7,393 bases of DNA from an uncultured Opitutia bacterium (GCA_913048545.1 CAJWWH010000087.1:1-7393); one strand, 5' to 3'. Positions 1 through 7,058 are shown, counted from the first letter of the stretch. Translations and numbers: made by a program. Notes: generated by a model not told the origin, from the letters alone.

Positions 1-1014
1 TGTTCCCTCTCTTGAGCGAAAACCTACCCATTGATTTGTAGTTGGTTGCAGAATTGCATCGATGGGCACCCTTTGGCTTTGCCAAGCCTCTCCCGTCCAA
101 ACATGAAGGCGTCGCTTTATTACACCGTCCTTATCGCTGATTCGATTGAGTCCTATAGGTCGACCGTCTTTTGTAAGCCAAAGCTGAGGGATTGAGCTGT
201 ATTTGTTTTGGGAGTCGAATATCATCTCTTTTTCATTGGCTTCATCAAATGATAGTGGAGTCTTGATTTGATCATTTTTCACGGACTTCCATTTCCCAAT
301 GGAATGATCCATTTGAAGGTAGTACAAGTTCCTCCGGCTATGCGGCAGATCGTCTTTGGAGGCATGCCATAGGAATAAGAGATGAAGATGATCCTGATTG
401 GGATCTTTAGCGAAGGACGCGTACCAACCGTTTCCCGGAGGAGATTTTCCATCGAGTACATGTATTTCCTTAGACCATGTTGTGCCGTTGTTTTTACTTG
501 TTATGAAAGACCAGTTTCCCCGGTGAGTTCTCCGACGATAAAAACAATAAATCGTACCGTCGGACATTTCGAAAAGTTGCGGATAGGTGCTCTCGGTGTA
601 AGGGATGTGCGAGGTGTAGTCCTGCCAGTCACCATTGGTTAATGGTTTTTTTGATCTACTGTATCGCATGTGCTTATTGTGGCCTCCATAAAAAACATGC
701 AAAAACCCTTTTTGGTCGATTAATATCGAGGGGTTGCCGTGGTAGTCATCCGGTGAGATGAGATTGGTGCCCACACGCCGGTGATTCCAAAGGTTCATTT
801 TGTGATTATAATCGGAAACATAAGGATGGTTTTTGGGCCCCACCCAAGCAAGGAAAGTTTTTCCACTACGATAGTGTGCTCTGGACTGATGAAAGCCATA
901 GAAGTTACCCCATGCGTTTTCAATCATAGGCTCCGATGCCTTATTCTTCTCCGCGAAAATAAATGGAGAAATGATAAGCAACAAGCTGAGCGTGAATTTA
1001 AACTTCACTTTCAT
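1..1014 (-). CDS. Exported BNR_4-type beta-propeller protein, possible polysaccharide lyase (C-terminus beyond window)
   Basis: The frame is open for 338 codons from the ATG at 1014 to the left edge, so the C-terminus is missing. Residues 1-21 form a signal peptide (basic MKVKFKF start, hydrophobic core, likely cut after IFA). Blade-like motifs follow. His92 (DDYHGNPSI) and His112 (YGGHNK) flank a strand ending in HVFYGG, a hallmark of BNR repeat family 4 (PF15892). Residues 173-180 (SKNNGTTW) are a degenerate Asp-box with Asn for Asp. BNR_4 proteins include the seven-bladed PL24 and PL25 ulvan lyases, which, as I recall, have two active-site histidines about 20 residues apart. Whether this protein is a lyase, a glycosidase such as the GH145 propellers, or only a binding protein cannot be settled here. 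It is probably the last visible gene of the minus-strand sulfatase unit, 70 bases after the preceding stop. A TATAAT hexamer at 1040-1035 could be a -10 box for an internal promoter, but no -35 matches it. No Shine-Dalgarno is visible. Confidence 0.8.
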   Translation of the reverse strand, partial: MKVKFKFTLSLLLIISPFIFAEKNKASEPMIENAWGNFYGFHQSRAHYRSGKTFLAWVGPKNHPYVSDYNHKMNLWNHRRVGTNLISPDDYHGNPSILIDQKGFLHVFYGGHNKHMRYSRSKKPLTNGDWQDYTSHIPYTESTYPQLFEMSDGTIYCFYRRRTHRGNWSFITSKNNGTTWSKEIHVLDGKSPPGNGWYASFAKDPNQDHLHLLFLWHASKDDLPHSRRNLYYLQMDHSIGKWKSVKNDQIKTPLSFDEANEKEMIFDSQNKYSSIPQLWLTKDGRPIGLNRISDKDGVIKRRLHVWTGEAWQSQRVPIDAILQPTTNQWVGFRSREGT

Positions 1015-1084
1015 AGCTTAATCATGAACCGGGAATTATATTCAAAGCTTTTGCGATGATATTAATGTAAGAGGTTGTGAGCAA

Positions 1085-2563
1085 TTAGCGGCGAATTTTC
1101 CGGTCGTAAAACTGTTCGTTTTTGGGTCGGCGGATTGGGATGGACAATCCCCCCGACTGTTCCAGTTCGTTAAACAATCTTTCCCGTAGTTCAAGGATGC
1201 GTTCCTGATAAGCGGGGACACGAATTAAATTGTGACGTTCGTGAGGATCGGAATTTAGATCATAAAATCCATTCCGGTCCCAGACTCCATGGTAAAAGAC
1301 ATACTTTTCATTGTCCGTCCGAATCGCAAAAGTCGTAGGCGTGGCGGGGAAGTTCCATTCCCAGTGATATTCATAAACGAAATGATCACGCCATTTCTTT
1401 TTTGTTTTTTTCCCTTGGAGCAAAGAAAGAAAGGAATGTCCGTCCATCTTTGGTTTGGCTGGAAGATCAATCCCGGCGTACTCGAGAATGGTAGGGGCGA
1501 GGTCAACATTGAGAGCCATATTTTCAATGCGGGTACCCGGTTTTATCAACTTGGGGTGACGGGCGAGCATGGGGATACGGATTGATTCTTCGAAGGCATC
1601 GCGTTTGTCGTAGAATCCATGCTCTCCAAGGGCAAAGCCATTGTCTCCCAGGTAAATGATCAGGGTATCATCTGCTATTCCCAGTTCATCCAGTTGAATA
1701 AGGATACGGCCGATATTTTCATCGAGTGCATGAACGGTTTCGCAAAAGTTGTGATAAAGCTCATCGAAGTCAGGAACAGGATCTTTGTCGAGGGCACCCG
1801 TTTCCATATGATCGATTCCATGAATTCCATACCTGCGTTCACGAATCCAATGGGATTGCGTTTGATAATTCTCCTCGGTGTTTGCCATCGTTTCCGGGTA
1901 GTCGATCTTCTTGTCCGAATAGCGTTCGGCATGGCGGGGAGGGGGCTGGAAAGGGTAGTGGACTGCCTTGTAACCGATTTGGAGAAAGAAAGGTTTTTTC
2001 TTTTTATTGGGCCTGGATACTTGATTGAGCCAGCTGACCGCCTGATCAGTAAGCAGATCGGCATTGTATCCCTTGAATGATTTCCTTTTGCCATTGATAT
2101 TAAAAGTAGGATCGAAATAAGTTCCCTGTCCGGCAAAACTCACCCAGTGATCAAATCCTTTTCGGGGGGTGTCGTCCTCATGTCCCATGTGCCATTTTCC
2201 GACATACCCAGTCTGGTAACCCGCATCCTGTAAATACTCAGGAAAAAACATCGTGCCTTCCGGTACGGGTCGCTGGTTGTCCACCACCCGGTGATTACGC
2301 ATGTATTGCCCGGTGAGAATGGAGGCCCGGCTGGGAGAGCAGAGGGAGGTGGTTACAAAGGCATTCGCCAGGTGGGCTCCTTCGCCGGCGAGACGATCCA
2401 GGTTGGGGGTTTCCAAAAACTCCGGAGATTCCTCCATGAAGCTCATGAAATCGTAGCGGTGATCATCACTGAGAATCACGACGATATTTTTGGCACCCGC
2501 AACCAGGCAAAAAAGAAACAGGAAAACAAAGAAACAAGTTGAGGTGTGGGAAGGATATTTCAT
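1085..2563 (-). CDS. Exported S1-family sulfatase with canonical CSPSR active site
   Basis: This 492-residue protein is a full-length sulfatase that would hydrolyse sulfate esters on a glycan. The N-terminus (residues 1-24, hydrophobic FFVFLFLFCLVAGA) is a signal peptide. Catalytic landmarks are complete and in order: Asp33-Asp34 (SDDH, calcium), Cys75 in C-S-P-S-R (converted to formylglycine by a maturase), Lys123 and His125 (GKWHMGH), His202 (KAVHYPF), Asp307-Asn308 (GDNG), and Lys320-Arg321. The last 80 residues contain FYDLNSDPHERHNL, typical of the C-terminal sulfatase subdomain (DUF4976, PF16347). The pattern around FAGQGTYFDPTFNINGK resembles the SulfAtlas S1_8/S1_11 group (uronate, hexosamine or ulvan-related sulfatases), but I cannot fix the subfamily or substrate. 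It starts 71 bases after the S1_4-like sulfatase stop, so co-transcription is likely. The start is an ATG directly before the signal peptide, with no Shine-Dalgarno. Two lysine-rich stretches (187-190 and 385-390) are encoded by A-runs. Confidence 0.93.
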   Translation of the reverse strand: MKYPSHTSTCFFVFLFLFCLVAGAKNIVVILSDDHRYDFMSFMEESPEFLETPNLDRLAGEGAHLANAFVTTSLCSPSRASILTGQYMRNHRVVDNQRPVPEGTMFFPEYLQDAGYQTGYVGKWHMGHEDDTPRKGFDHWVSFAGQGTYFDPTFNINGKRKSFKGYNADLLTDQAVSWLNQVSRPNKKKKPFFLQIGYKAVHYPFQPPPRHAERYSDKKIDYPETMANTEENYQTQSHWIRERRYGIHGIDHMETGALDKDPVPDFDELYHNFCETVHALDENIGRILIQLDELGIADDTLIIYLGDNGFALGEHGFYDKRDAFEESIRIPMLARHPKLIKPGTRIENMALNVDLAPTILEYAGIDLPAKPKMDGHSFLSLLQGKKTKKKWRDHFVYEYHWEWNFPATPTTFAIRTDNEKYVFYHGVWDRNGFYDLNSDPHERHNLIRVPAYQERILELRERLFNELEQSGGLSIPIRRPKNEQFYDRKIRR

Positions 2564-2634
2564 GTTTTGATTATTTCAGGCTTGAAGGCTTAGATTAGGG
2601 TTTTTCAGGGAAAAAGACTTTCGGTTCCGCGTCC

Positions 2635-4206
2635 TTAGAAACGACCTCGTTCCAATTGGTTTTTTTCCCGTTCCTGCCAAAGTTTGGACAGCTGTGTGAC
2701 TTTTTCAGGGTATCTATTCGCCAGGTCTATTAATTCATTCGGATCGATGGCGAGATCATACAGTTCCCACCGGGCTTGTTTTTTGTTGTCCTTGTTGAAG
2801 ACGAGTTTCCAATTTCCAGTGCGGATCGCTTTACCCCGTGCATGATGAAAGAAAAGAAGAGCGGGATCTTTTTGTTTTTGACCAAGGAGGGAGGGCAGAA
2901 TGGATCGGCCATCCGAGGCGATTCTTTTTGTACCCGCTGAGGTTTCTGGCACAGTAAGATCGGTGGCGTCAAGAATGGTGGGCATGATATCGACGAGATG
3001 AGAAAGCGTGTTACTGGTTGTTCCCTGGGCGTTGATTCGTTTGGGCCAGTGAGCGATCATGGGAGTGTGAATTCCGCCCTCATGGTCATATTGTTTGAAG
3101 AAACGATAGGGGGTGTTGGATAGATTGGCCCAACCGTAGCCATAGCTCTGGTAGGTAATTTCTGGACCCGGCATAATGTGGGTGAGGTTGCCGGGTTTCA
3201 TGGGCCGTCCGTCCCGGGTTTTTTCCGGAAGATAGTCACCCTTTCGGTCCGGCGGGTATTCGACATGGCACCCCCCGTTATCAATGGTGAAAAAGGTAAG
3301 TGTATTGTCGAGTTGTCCGGATTTCCGCAAATGTTCGATCACTTCCCCAATGACCCGGTCCATAATCGTGACCTGTGCCGCATAGACTTCCATTCTGCGT
3401 TCCTGCCAGGCCTTGTGCTTTTCGTTTTTCCATGCCGGGACTTTGGAGTGCCGGGGGGAAAGTTGAACGGACTGATCAATGACTCCCCGTTCCTTCATCC
3501 GTTTGAGTCGTTTTTTCCTGAGCTCATCCCAACCAGCGGAAAACTTTCCTTTATACCTGGCCACCTCTTCATCCGGTGCATGCAGAGGCCAGTGAGCTGC
3601 AGTGAATGGGAGATAAAGAAAGAATGGTTTTTCTTTTGGAGTCTTTTGGAGGAATGAAATCGCTTCCTTTCCAATCGCGTTGGTAAAATAGTAATCCTCA
3701 TCGTCCATAAATTCATGGTCGATTGAAGTGCGGTTTCTTTTCAGACCCACAGGGGAAAAGAAACTGCTGGCCCCGCCAAGGATACCATAGAAGTAATCAA
3801 AACCCCGTTGATCGGGATAGACTGTATCCCGTCCATTGTTTTGAGTGAATTTCCCTGCCAGGTGCCACTTTCCCATCATCCCAGTCGTGTATCCATTCTC
3901 TTTGAGCACTTCAGGCAGAGTGACGCAATGCGGGTGGAGGGCACCATTTTTCAGGGAGGTACGGTGATAAATTCCGGTGAGCATGGATGCCCGCGATACC
4001 CAGCACATATTTTCGCTGTAGAAATTAGTGAAGCGCACACCATCATTGGCCAGAGAGTCCAAGTTCGGGGTACGAATCTCCCCACCGAAACATCCGAGGT
4101 CAGAATAGCCCATGTCATCCGACATGATCAGCAGAATATTAGGGGACTTTGCCGAAAGCTCCCCCATCATTCCCGATAGTAAAATTAAACTAATTGCAAA
4201 CCGCAT
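2635..4206 (-). CDS. Exported S1_4-like arylsulfatase with atypical CWVSR active-site motif
   Basis: The sulfatase fold is full length: 523 residues from the ATG at 4206. The in-frame TTG at 4224 adds six residues but would bury the signal peptide MRFAISLILLSGMMGELSA, so I chose the ATG. Motifs using this start: Asp30-Asp31 (SDDMGYSD), Cys68-Trp-Val-Ser-Arg72, Lys113 and His115 (GKWH), His205 (AAHWPLHAP), Asp309-Asn310 (DNGG), Lys371 in FFKQYDHEGG, and AHWPKR. The region DGRPMKPGN...MPGPEITYQSYG...NLSNTPYR is strongly reminiscent of SulfAtlas S1_4 arylsulfatases, some of which desulfate galactose residues; the substrate here is unknown. The C-terminus has ELYDLAIDPNEL, the usual final subdomain. 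The oddity is Val70 at the Pro position of C-x-P-x-R, which may weaken or change conversion of Cys68 to formylglycine. It is the first gene of the minus-strand unit and faces the plus-strand sulfatase across 129 bases. Confidence 0.93.
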   Translation of the reverse strand: MRFAISLILLSGMMGELSAKSPNILLIMSDDMGYSDLGCFGGEIRTPNLDSLANDGVRFTNFYSENMCWVSRASMLTGIYHRTSLKNGALHPHCVTLPEVLKENGYTTGMMGKWHLAGKFTQNNGRDTVYPDQRGFDYFYGILGGASSFFSPVGLKRNRTSIDHEFMDDEDYYFTNAIGKEAISFLQKTPKEKPFFLYLPFTAAHWPLHAPDEEVARYKGKFSAGWDELRKKRLKRMKERGVIDQSVQLSPRHSKVPAWKNEKHKAWQERRMEVYAAQVTIMDRVIGEVIEHLRKSGQLDNTLTFFTIDNGGCHVEYPPDRKGDYLPEKTRDGRPMKPGNLTHIMPGPEITYQSYGYGWANLSNTPYRFFKQYDHEGGIHTPMIAHWPKRINAQGTTSNTLSHLVDIMPTILDATDLTVPETSAGTKRIASDGRSILPSLLGQKQKDPALLFFHHARGKAIRTGNWKLVFNKDNKKQARWELYDLAIDPNELIDLANRYPEKVTQLSKLWQEREKNQLERGRF

Positions 4207-4335
4207 GCTTACTTTGCAAAACAAGATGATGGCAGGGTCAACCGTTTATCAGGATTTGAAAAAAAGTTTATTACGGGGAAGATTTGAGCGTGACCTTTAC
4301 GGAGCCTTCTTCATAAGCTGAGTTTTTTAATTCTT
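4207..4335. promoter_or_regulatory. Divergent intergenic region between two sulfatase genes
   Basis: This 129-base AT-rich gap separates two divergent sulfatase starts and must carry promoters for both. No strong sigma-70 pair is visible. A weak plus-strand candidate is GTGACC (4290-4295) with CATAAG (4312-4317), spacer 16. On the minus strand TTGACC (4241-4236) is a fair -35, but only TGCAAA (4218-4213) lies at the right distance. GTTTAT occurs twice on the plus strand, at 4244 and 4266, exactly 22 bases apart. Neither start has a Shine-Dalgarno at normal spacing; the only GGAG (4301-4304) lies about 30 bases before the ATG at 4336. The region's role is inferred from gene orientation. Confidence 0.45.
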
Positions 4336-5703
4336 ATGAAATTTATTCTCTCGATTACACTGCTTTATTTCACCTTACTTGGTTATCTTAATGGAAAGAA
4401 ACCAAACTTTATCTACATCATGGTGGATGATGCCGGGTACGGGGATTTTTCCTGTTTTGGTCAGAAAAAATTTAAGACTCCGAATGTGGACCGGATGGCC
4501 AAGGAGGGAATGAAACTGACCGACTTCTATGCCTCCAGCACGGTCTGCGCGCCTTCCCGTTCCAGCCTGATGACCGGTCACCATTCCGGGCATGGTTACA
4601 TCCGTGGAAATAAGGAAATCAAACCCGAGGGTCAGCACCCATTGCCATTGAAAGCGGTGACCATCCCTGAGGTCCTGAAACAGTCAGGATATGTTTCCGG
4701 TATGTTTGGCAAATGGGGACTCGGTGCTCCCGGTTCTGAGGGAGACCCGATGAATCAGGGCTTTGATAGGTTTTACGGACTGAACTGCCAGCGTCAGTCC
4801 CACAACTTTTACCCCACCCATGTATGGAGCGACCGGACAAAAGTACCCCTCGACCGTAAGCATTATTCCCACACCCTGATTGCAGACGAGTGCCTAAAAT
4901 TCATTCGGGCGAATAAGGATAACCCATTTTTCTGCTATGTTCCTTTCACGATTCCTCATGCGGCAATGCAGTCCCCGGAAGACAGGATTGCACCCTGGAG
5001 AAAAAAGTTCCCAGAGTTCGAGAAAATGACCGGAAAGTATGGTGGGTCAGTTATCACAAACCCGGTGGCTGCCTTTGCCGCGATGATGGAGCACATGGAT
5101 GAGGATGTGGGGCGGATTTTGGATCTTCTGGAAGAACTTAAAATCGATGATAATACCCTGGTAATTTTCACCTCGGACAATGGTCCTCACAAAGAGGGTG
5201 GACATAAGCCTGACTTCTTCGACAGCAACGGTCCGCTCAAAGGGTACAAACGTGATTTATATGAGGGCGGTATTCGCGTGGCGACCGTTGCGTGGTGGCC
5301 GGGTAAGATCAAGCCCGGTACATCCACTTCTCATGTGGCAGCAGGCTGGGATCTCATGCCCACGCTTTGCGAGCTATCCGGTACCCAGGCTCCGGACGGG
5401 CTTGATGGTGTTTCCTTCGCTCCCACACTCATCGGTAAAAAGAAGGAACAAGAGAAACGAGAATACCTCTACTGGGAATTTCATGAAAGAGGTGGCAAGC
5501 AGGCGGTCCGTATGGGGAAATGGAAGGGGATTCGTTTGAATGTTCGTAAGGACCCCAATTCCCCAATCGAGCTTTATGATTTATCCAAAGATATCGGGGA
5601 GGAAAACAATATGGCTTCCCAGTTTCCCGAAGTCGTTAAAAAAATGGAAAGTGCGATGGGGAACTCCCATGTTGAAAGTGCAATCTTCCCCTTTATTAAG
5701 TAA
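4336..5703 (+). CDS. Exported S1_16-like sulfatase with canonical CAPSR active site
   Basis: The 455-residue product is a complete sulfatase. Signal peptide: residues 1-20 (MKFILSITLLYFTLLGYLNG). Active-site landmarks: Asp31-Asp32 (VDDAGYGD), Cys71 in C-A-P-S-R (formylglycine precursor), Lys126 in GKWGLG, His156 (QSHNFYP), His208 (IPHAA), Asp281-Asn282 (SDNGPH), Lys305 in KRDLYEGGIR. The stretches GHGYIRGN and GKWGLGAPGSEG, and the ending HVESAIFPF, match the SulfAtlas S1_16 type. Some S1_16 members are reported to act on 4-O-sulfated galactose or N-acetylgalactosamine; applying that here is inference. The usual Lys-x-His is Lys-Trp-Gly, which I recall as normal for this branch and therefore not damage. 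It is transcribed away from the other two sulfatases and ends 82 bases before a convergent hydrolase gene. The start is ATG at the signal peptide with an AT-rich leader and no Shine-Dalgarno. Confidence 0.94.
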   Translation: MKFILSITLLYFTLLGYLNGKKPNFIYIMVDDAGYGDFSCFGQKKFKTPNVDRMAKEGMKLTDFYASSTVCAPSRSSLMTGHHSGHGYIRGNKEIKPEGQHPLPLKAVTIPEVLKQSGYVSGMFGKWGLGAPGSEGDPMNQGFDRFYGLNCQRQSHNFYPTHVWSDRTKVPLDRKHYSHTLIADECLKFIRANKDNPFFCYVPFTIPHAAMQSPEDRIAPWRKKFPEFEKMTGKYGGSVITNPVAAFAAMMEHMDEDVGRILDLLEELKIDDNTLVIFTSDNGPHKEGGHKPDFFDSNGPLKGYKRDLYEGGIRVATVAWWPGKIKPGTSTSHVAAGWDLMPTLCELSGTQAPDGLDGVSFAPTLIGKKKEQEKREYLYWEFHERGGKQAVRMGKWKGIRLNVRKDPNSPIELYDLSKDIGEENNMASQFPEVVKKMESAMGNSHVESAIFPFIK

Positions 5704-5724
5704 TCCATCCTCACTCTGCTCTGA

Positions 5725-5748
5725 GTCACTGAATATTTCTCAGGTGAC
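5725..5748. terminator. Weak hairpin between convergent genes, possible bidirectional terminator
   Basis: GTCAC-TGA pairs with TCA-(G)-GTGAC around a 7-base loop, giving 8 pairs with one bulged G. It sits between the stop at 5703 (plus strand) and the stop at 5788-5786 (minus strand), where a terminator is expected. A second short hairpin follows: AGTCC (5754-5758) with GGACT (5766-5770). Neither is followed by a T-run in either direction, so classical intrinsic termination is not supported. Confidence 0.22.
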
Positions 5749-5785
5749 GGATTAGTCCTGACCATGGACTGAAACTGTCCGGGTC

Positions 5786-6967
5786 TTAATTGAACAGGGG
5801 AATCATTCTTTCTGGCAGTTCCTTGAGCATTTTTCCCATTCCCTGGTTATGGGCGGTGGTCACCACGACCAGATCGAGACTGGGGAAGACAAAGATGAAC
5901 TGACCACCCGCTCCCCGTCCCTGAATAATTGGATATTTCTTACCGTTGATTTCACGAACCTGGCTCCACCAAAAATAGCCGTAAAAGTTTTCTTCATTTG
6001 TCTGAACCAGGGGTGAAGTGGCTATCTCTAAAAAGGATTCTGGGATATGCTGGATGCCTTTCCACTTTCCACGGCTGAGTATGAGTAATCCCATTTTGAT
6101 CATGTCTCTTGAAAGCATACTTGCCCCCGCCGCCGCTTTGGGGAATCCACTCACATCTTCCTGCCATCCATAGTTGCTTATTCCCATGGGGCGAAGCAGT
6201 TCATCCTTGATAAACGTTTTTGCGGATCCGGGCACGACGGATTCCAGCACCTGCATGGTTATGGAGGGGTCCGAAGGCTGATATTTGTAGGGACGGGGAT
6301 GGGGTGAAATGGGAGCACTGAATTGAAGATAGGCCTGAATGTGCCCCTGCCCAAGAAGAAGTTTGGGTTGCAGGATAATTTCCTCAATGTTCTTATTCGA
6401 CATTCGAATGCCCGAGGTCATATGCATCGTCTGGTGGAGAGTGATCTGATCCGCGCCCGGAGAAAGCATCCCGGATTTGATATCATTCAGGAAATGCACG
6501 ACTGGTTTATCCAGATCTTTCATCGATAGGTATCCCAGCTGAATGGCCCGGCCCACTGCCAGAGTGGTGTATGACTTGGTGATCGACATTTGATAATGCG
6601 GGAAGTTGGCCCGTCCGCGGCGAAAGTAGGACTCAAATACCAGTTTTCCCCGGTGGGCAATCAACAGGCTGTCGGTCTTCCCGTTTTTGGGATTTTCGGA
6701 AAGCCTCGCGAGTTCTTTGGCATACAGGAACACCGCTTTTTCTCTCACGCTTTGTTTACCCAAAGCTCCCACTGGCAACTGATCGTTCTTATTCTCAGGA
6801 AGTGAAGTGATAAAGGGTTGGGTCAGGTAGGGCATCTCCCTTTCTTTCTCGAAGGAAATATCCCTGGCGTTTAAATCCGTGACTTCCGGTGCAAGTCCAT
6901 TATCAGCCATTGCACGGACTGCACAAAGCAGTGTCCAGATGAATGCAGAAATGTAATAAAGTTTCAT
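5786..6967 (-). CDS. Exported serine hydrolase of the beta-lactamase/class C esterase family (PF00144)
   Basis: The product is 393 residues from the ATG at 6967. An upstream in-frame ATG at 7060 adds 31 residues but hides the signal peptide MKLYYISAFIWTLLCAVRAMA, so the downstream start is chosen. Ser128-x-x-Lys131 in QMSITKSYTTLAVG is the S-x-x-K nucleophile and base motif. YKYQPSDP (227-234) corresponds to the Y-x-N/S second motif. GRGAGGQFIFVFPSLDLVVV (350-369) is the third-motif region, with the usual K/H-T-G replaced by Gly-rich residues. This is typical of the EstB/6-aminohexanoate-dimer hydrolase side of the family, not of true beta-lactamases. The reaction is probably hydrolysis of an ester or amide. 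Beside sulfatases, a role in removing acyl groups from a glycan is possible but unproven. It converges with the S1_16-like sulfatase and diverges from the DUF1080 gene. No Shine-Dalgarno is seen. Confidence 0.87.
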   Translation of the reverse strand: MKLYYISAFIWTLLCAVRAMADNGLAPEVTDLNARDISFEKEREMPYLTQPFITSLPENKNDQLPVGALGKQSVREKAVFLYAKELARLSENPKNGKTDSLLIAHRGKLVFESYFRRGRANFPHYQMSITKSYTTLAVGRAIQLGYLSMKDLDKPVVHFLNDIKSGMLSPGADQITLHQTMHMTSGIRMSNKNIEEIILQPKLLLGQGHIQAYLQFSAPISPHPRPYKYQPSDPSITMQVLESVVPGSAKTFIKDELLRPMGISNYGWQEDVSGFPKAAAGASMLSRDMIKMGLLILSRGKWKGIQHIPESFLEIATSPLVQTNEENFYGYFWWSQVREINGKKYPIIQGRGAGGQFIFVFPSLDLVVVTTAHNQGMGKMLKELPERMIPLFN

Positions 6968-7058
6968 TCTTTGGTAAAAAGGAAGTGAATTAAAAAAAGA
7001 TTCTCCAAGGATTGTATAAAATTGACAAGGAATCCACATAAATAAGAAATTAACCACC
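6968..7058. promoter_or_regulatory. Divergent promoter region between serine hydrolase and DUF1080 gene
   Basis: This is a 91-base AT-rich gap with A/T runs between two divergent starts. On the plus strand TTGACA (7022-7027) is a perfect -35 hexamer, but 17 bases on there is only AGAAAT (7045-7050), a poor -10 that would leave a very short leader before the ATG at 7059. A TATAAA lies at 7015-7020 without a matching -35. The -35 of a minus-strand candidate overlaps the same bases, so the two promoters may compete. This is from sequence reading only. Confidence 0.45.
7000..7028 (-). promoter_or_regulatory. Candidate sigma-70 promoter for the serine hydrolase
   Basis: On the minus strand TTGTCA (7028-7023, 5 of 6 to consensus) is followed after 17 bases by GAGAAT (7005-7000, 4 of 6). 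Transcription would begin near 6993, giving a leader of about 26 bases to the ATG at 6967. The spacing is ideal, but both hexamers are imperfect and the region is AT-rich, so chance is a real alternative. Confidence 0.3.

Noticed and set aside
382..642. Plus-strand 86-codon frame and minus-strand 60-codon frame near the left end
   Set aside because: Both overlap the BNR_4 gene, which is open over 338 codons with a signal peptide and family motifs, so these are shadows.
1619..2080. 153-codon plus-strand frame opposite the CSPSR sulfatase
   Set aside because: It lies entirely antisense to a well-supported enzyme, has no recognisable domain and reads as a complement shadow. The same holds for the 159-codon frame at 3178-3657.
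1015..2634. Possible shared repeat in the near-equal 70- and 71-base gaps flanking the CSPSR sulfatase gene
   Set aside because: Comparing 1015-1084 with 2564-2634 by eye shows no common motif beyond AT-richness; the equal length appears coincidental.
4207..4224. TTG start at 4224 for the S1_4-like sulfatase
   Set aside because: It adds only six residues before a standard MRFAISL... signal peptide starting with ATG at 4206; no ribosome binding site favours the TTG.
4236..4295. GGTCA at 4236-4240 and TGACC at 4291-4295 as an inverted-repeat operator
   Set aside because: Only five bases per arm separated by 50 bases; this is expected by chance.
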